Shown here in pieces: positions 5,973 to 6,918 of a stretch of DNA of 6,918 nucleotides; position 1 is the first letter of the stretch, and every line of letters begins with the position of its first letter. The stretch covers positions 1 to 6,918 of the forward strand of contig PLYD01000264.1 in NCBI GenBank assembly GCA_003151665.1, written 5' to 3'. Source of the DNA: Candidatus Dormiibacterota bacterium (GTDB lineage Bacteria > Chloroflexota > Dormibacteria > Dormibacterales > Dormibacteraceae). The notes beneath the pieces are model-generated. The model was not told where the DNA came from. It saw nothing but the letters and a program-made list of their open reading frames with translations, and ran no database searches. The translations under genes were made by a program, and so were the position numbers.

Positions 5973-5979
5973 GAGCCGA

Positions 5980-6009
5980 ACTATACGTGACCATATGGTC
6001 ACGTGTCAA
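5980..6009 (-). promoter_or_regulatory. Sigma70-type promoter of the ArsR-SRPBCC gene
   Basis: On the minus strand, consensus TTGACA (6009-6004) and TATAGT (5985-5980) are separated by 18 bp. The -10 ends 7 nt before ATG 5972, so the transcript should have no leader, consistent with the lack of a Shine-Dalgarno. Confidence 0.8.
5985..6004. promoter_or_regulatory. Perfect 20-bp palindromic operator within the ArsR-SRPBCC promoter
   Basis: ACGTGACCATATGGTCACGT is a perfect palindrome. Its inner 18 bp are exactly the -35/-10 spacer, and its outermost bases are the last base of the -35 and first base of the -10. An ArsR-type dimer bound here would block the promoter. The recognition half-site is probably TGACCAT. 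Whether it also affects the ABC gene, 112 bp away, is unclear. Confidence 0.8.
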
Positions 6010-6068
6010 GCTGCGTAGCGACTACGCGCCACCGGCCTGACGAAAGCCCGCCGACTGGACTCCGCACC

Positions 6069-6083
6069 CCCCTGGCTCAGGGG
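6069..6083. repeat. Short perfect inverted repeat upstream of the ABC gene
   Basis: CCCCTG (6069-6074), GCT, CAGGGG (6078-6083). It lies where the -35 of the ABC promoter would fall, so it may be an operator half-site pair or chance GC-rich symmetry. Confidence 0.3.
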
Positions 6084-6097
6084 AATCGGCCTGGCTT

Positions 6098-6103
6098 TAT
6101 ATT
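6098..6103 (+). promoter_or_regulatory. Possible -10 (TATATT) of the ABC ATPase gene
   Basis: TATATT stands out in GC-rich DNA 13 nt before ATG 6117, predicting a 5' leader of only a few nucleotides. A weak TAGG (6106-6109) sits 7 nt before ATG. No -35 match is seen at 17 bp. Confidence 0.4.
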
Positions 6104-6116
6104 GCTAGGCCGACCT

Positions 6117-6918
6117 ATGGCCTCTGACTCCACTCCACTCATATCCGCGCGCGGCTTGGGCAAGCGCTTCGGCGAGCTCGTCGCTGTCGACGGTATCGAT
6201 TTCGATGTCGCTCGGGGCGAGGCGTTCGGCTTCCTCGGGCCCAACGGCGCGGGCAAGACGTCGACGATGCGCATGATCGCGTGCGTCTCGCCGGTGACTT
6301 CGGGGTCGCTCACGATCTTTGGTGAGAACCCGGCGACGCGTGGCGCCGAGATTCGCGCGCGGCTCGGCGTCGTGCCGCAGGCCGACACTCTCGACCTCGA
6401 GCTCACGGTGCGCGAAAACCTGATCATCTTCGCGCGCTACTTCGATATCTCGTGGGCGGAAGGCCGCCGGCGCGCGGACGAGCTCCTCGAGTTCGTGCAG
6501 CTCAAGGAACGATCGAAAGACAAGGTCGACGACCTCAGCGGGGGAATGAAGCGTCGCTTGACGATCGCGCGAGCGTTGATCAACGAGCCTGACCTGCTGC
6601 TTCTCGATGAGCCGACCACAGGCCTCGACCCCCAGGCGCGACACCTCGTTTGGGACCGCCTCTACCGCCTGAAGCAGCGAGGCGTGACGCTCGTGCTCAC
6701 CACGCATTACATGGACGAGGCCGAGCAGCTGTGCGACCGGCTGGTGGTGATGGACAAAGCGAAGATAGTGGCGGAGGGAACGCCGCGCGAGCTGATTGAA
6801 AAGTATTCGACCAAAGAAGTGCTCGAGCTGCGCTTTCCAGTGGACGCGCAACCGATGCTCGATCACACCCTGGACGGCCTGACCGATCGGGTGGAGGTGC
6901 TCGCCGACCGCGTCCTCC
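6117..6918 (+). CDS. ABC transporter ATP-binding protein, NodI/DrrA-like (runs off right edge)
   Basis: The reading frame is open for 267 codons to the window edge. All nucleotide-binding motifs are present: Walker A GPNGAGKT (41-48), Q-loop Q88 in GVVPQ, signature LSGGM (140-144), Walker B LLLLDEP (160-166, D164/E165), D-loop GLD (169-171) and switch H197 in LTTH. NodI/DrrA-type features include VRENLIIFARYF, GGMKRRLTIARALINEP, DPQARHLVWDRL and HYMDEAEQLCDRL. These ATPases pair with a separate ABC-2 membrane subunit, which should lie just downstream outside the window, to export drugs, lipids or oligosaccharides. The reading begins the accessory C-terminal domain after about residue 230. The divergent ligand-sensing ArsR-SRPBCC regulator 144 bp away fits an inducible exporter, but no shared operator is proven. 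The exported substrate cannot be stated. Confidence 0.93.
   Translation, partial: MASDSTPLISARGLGKRFGELVAVDGIDFDVARGEAFGFLGPNGAGKTSTMRMIACVSPVTSGSLTIFGENPATRGAEIRARLGVVPQADTLDLELTVRENLIIFARYFDISWAEGRRRADELLEFVQLKERSKDKVDDLSGGMKRRLTIARALINEPDLLLLDEPTTGLDPQARHLVWDRLYRLKQRGVTLVLTTHYMDEAEQLCDRLVVMDKAKIVAEGTPRELIEKYSTKEVLELRFPVDAQPMLDHTLDGLTDRVEVLADRVL

Noticed and set aside
5973..6002. Longer start (ATG 6002) for the ArsR-SRPBCC protein
   Set aside because: It would place the coding start inside the palindromic operator and upstream of the -10, and the added residues do not match the ArsR N-terminus.
5985..6004. Palindrome read as a mobile-element end or attachment site
   Set aside because: It sits precisely in a promoter spacer and there is no second copy, target duplication or recombinase nearby. 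An operator explains it better.
6105..6866. Long open minus-strand frame (253 codons)
   Set aside because: It is antisense to the ABC ATPase, whose complete motif set is on the plus strand. The minus translation is Arg/His-rich without family features.
1..6918. CRISPR arrays, tRNAs, transposon ends, riboswitches
   Set aside because: No spaced direct repeats, cloverleaf sequences, paired terminal repeats or recognisable aptamer cores were found on reading both strands.

Overview
High-GC bacterial DNA with the look of a soil actinobacterium or a Chloroflexota/Dormibacterota-type relative. The grounds are the GC-rich third positions, a mixture of Shine-Dalgarno starts and apparently leaderless starts, the ArsR-SRPBCC fusion regulator, and the short secreted protein ending in a SQYDVACFQ-type motif. 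The phylum cannot be fixed from this window. There are no tRNA or rRNA genes, CRISPR arrays, transposases or phage genes.

Layout. (1) 1-144, minus strand: the N-terminus of a membrane protein, probably RDD family, running off the left edge and diverging from (2) a complete Rieske-type oxygenase (177-1136, plus). (3) 1137-1537 holds no intact gene. Its minus strand carries the C-terminal remnant of a flavin-containing monooxygenase, convergent with the Rieske gene. (4) 1538-3052, plus: a polytopic GT-C (PMT/ArnT-like) glycosyltransferase, followed after 88 bp by (5) a 90-residue secreted protein (3141-3413) with a very strong Shine-Dalgarno and a hairpin on each side. (6) 3468-3972, minus: an N-terminally truncated, frameshifted remnant of an SDR/NmrA-like NAD(P)-binding protein, its ATG abutting the stop of (7) a complete class II Fic protein (3973-5070, minus). 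(8) 5187-5972, minus: an ArsR-type HTH fused to an SRPBCC domain. (9) 6117-6918, plus: a NodI/DrrA-like ABC ATPase running off the right edge.

The best regulatory signals lie upstream of the two minus-strand regulator-like genes. The ArsR-SRPBCC gene has a TTGACA / 18 bp / TATAGT promoter whose spacer is exactly a perfect palindrome. It forms the core of a 20-bp palindrome, a textbook autorepression operator. The Fic gene has a TATACT -10 overlapping a 13-bp-armed AT-rich inverted repeat. In both genes the -10 ends exactly 7 nt before ATG and no Shine-Dalgarno is present, so both transcripts are predicted to be leaderless.

How the genes may work together. The ArsR-SRPBCC regulator and the divergent ABC exporter ATPase share a 144-bp intergenic region and may form a ligand-sensing/efflux pair. 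The GT-C enzyme and the small Ser/Thr-rich secreted protein may be functionally linked. Both links are inferences. The two degraded minus-strand fragments flanking the glycosyltransferase/secreted-protein segment show that the region has been rearranged.
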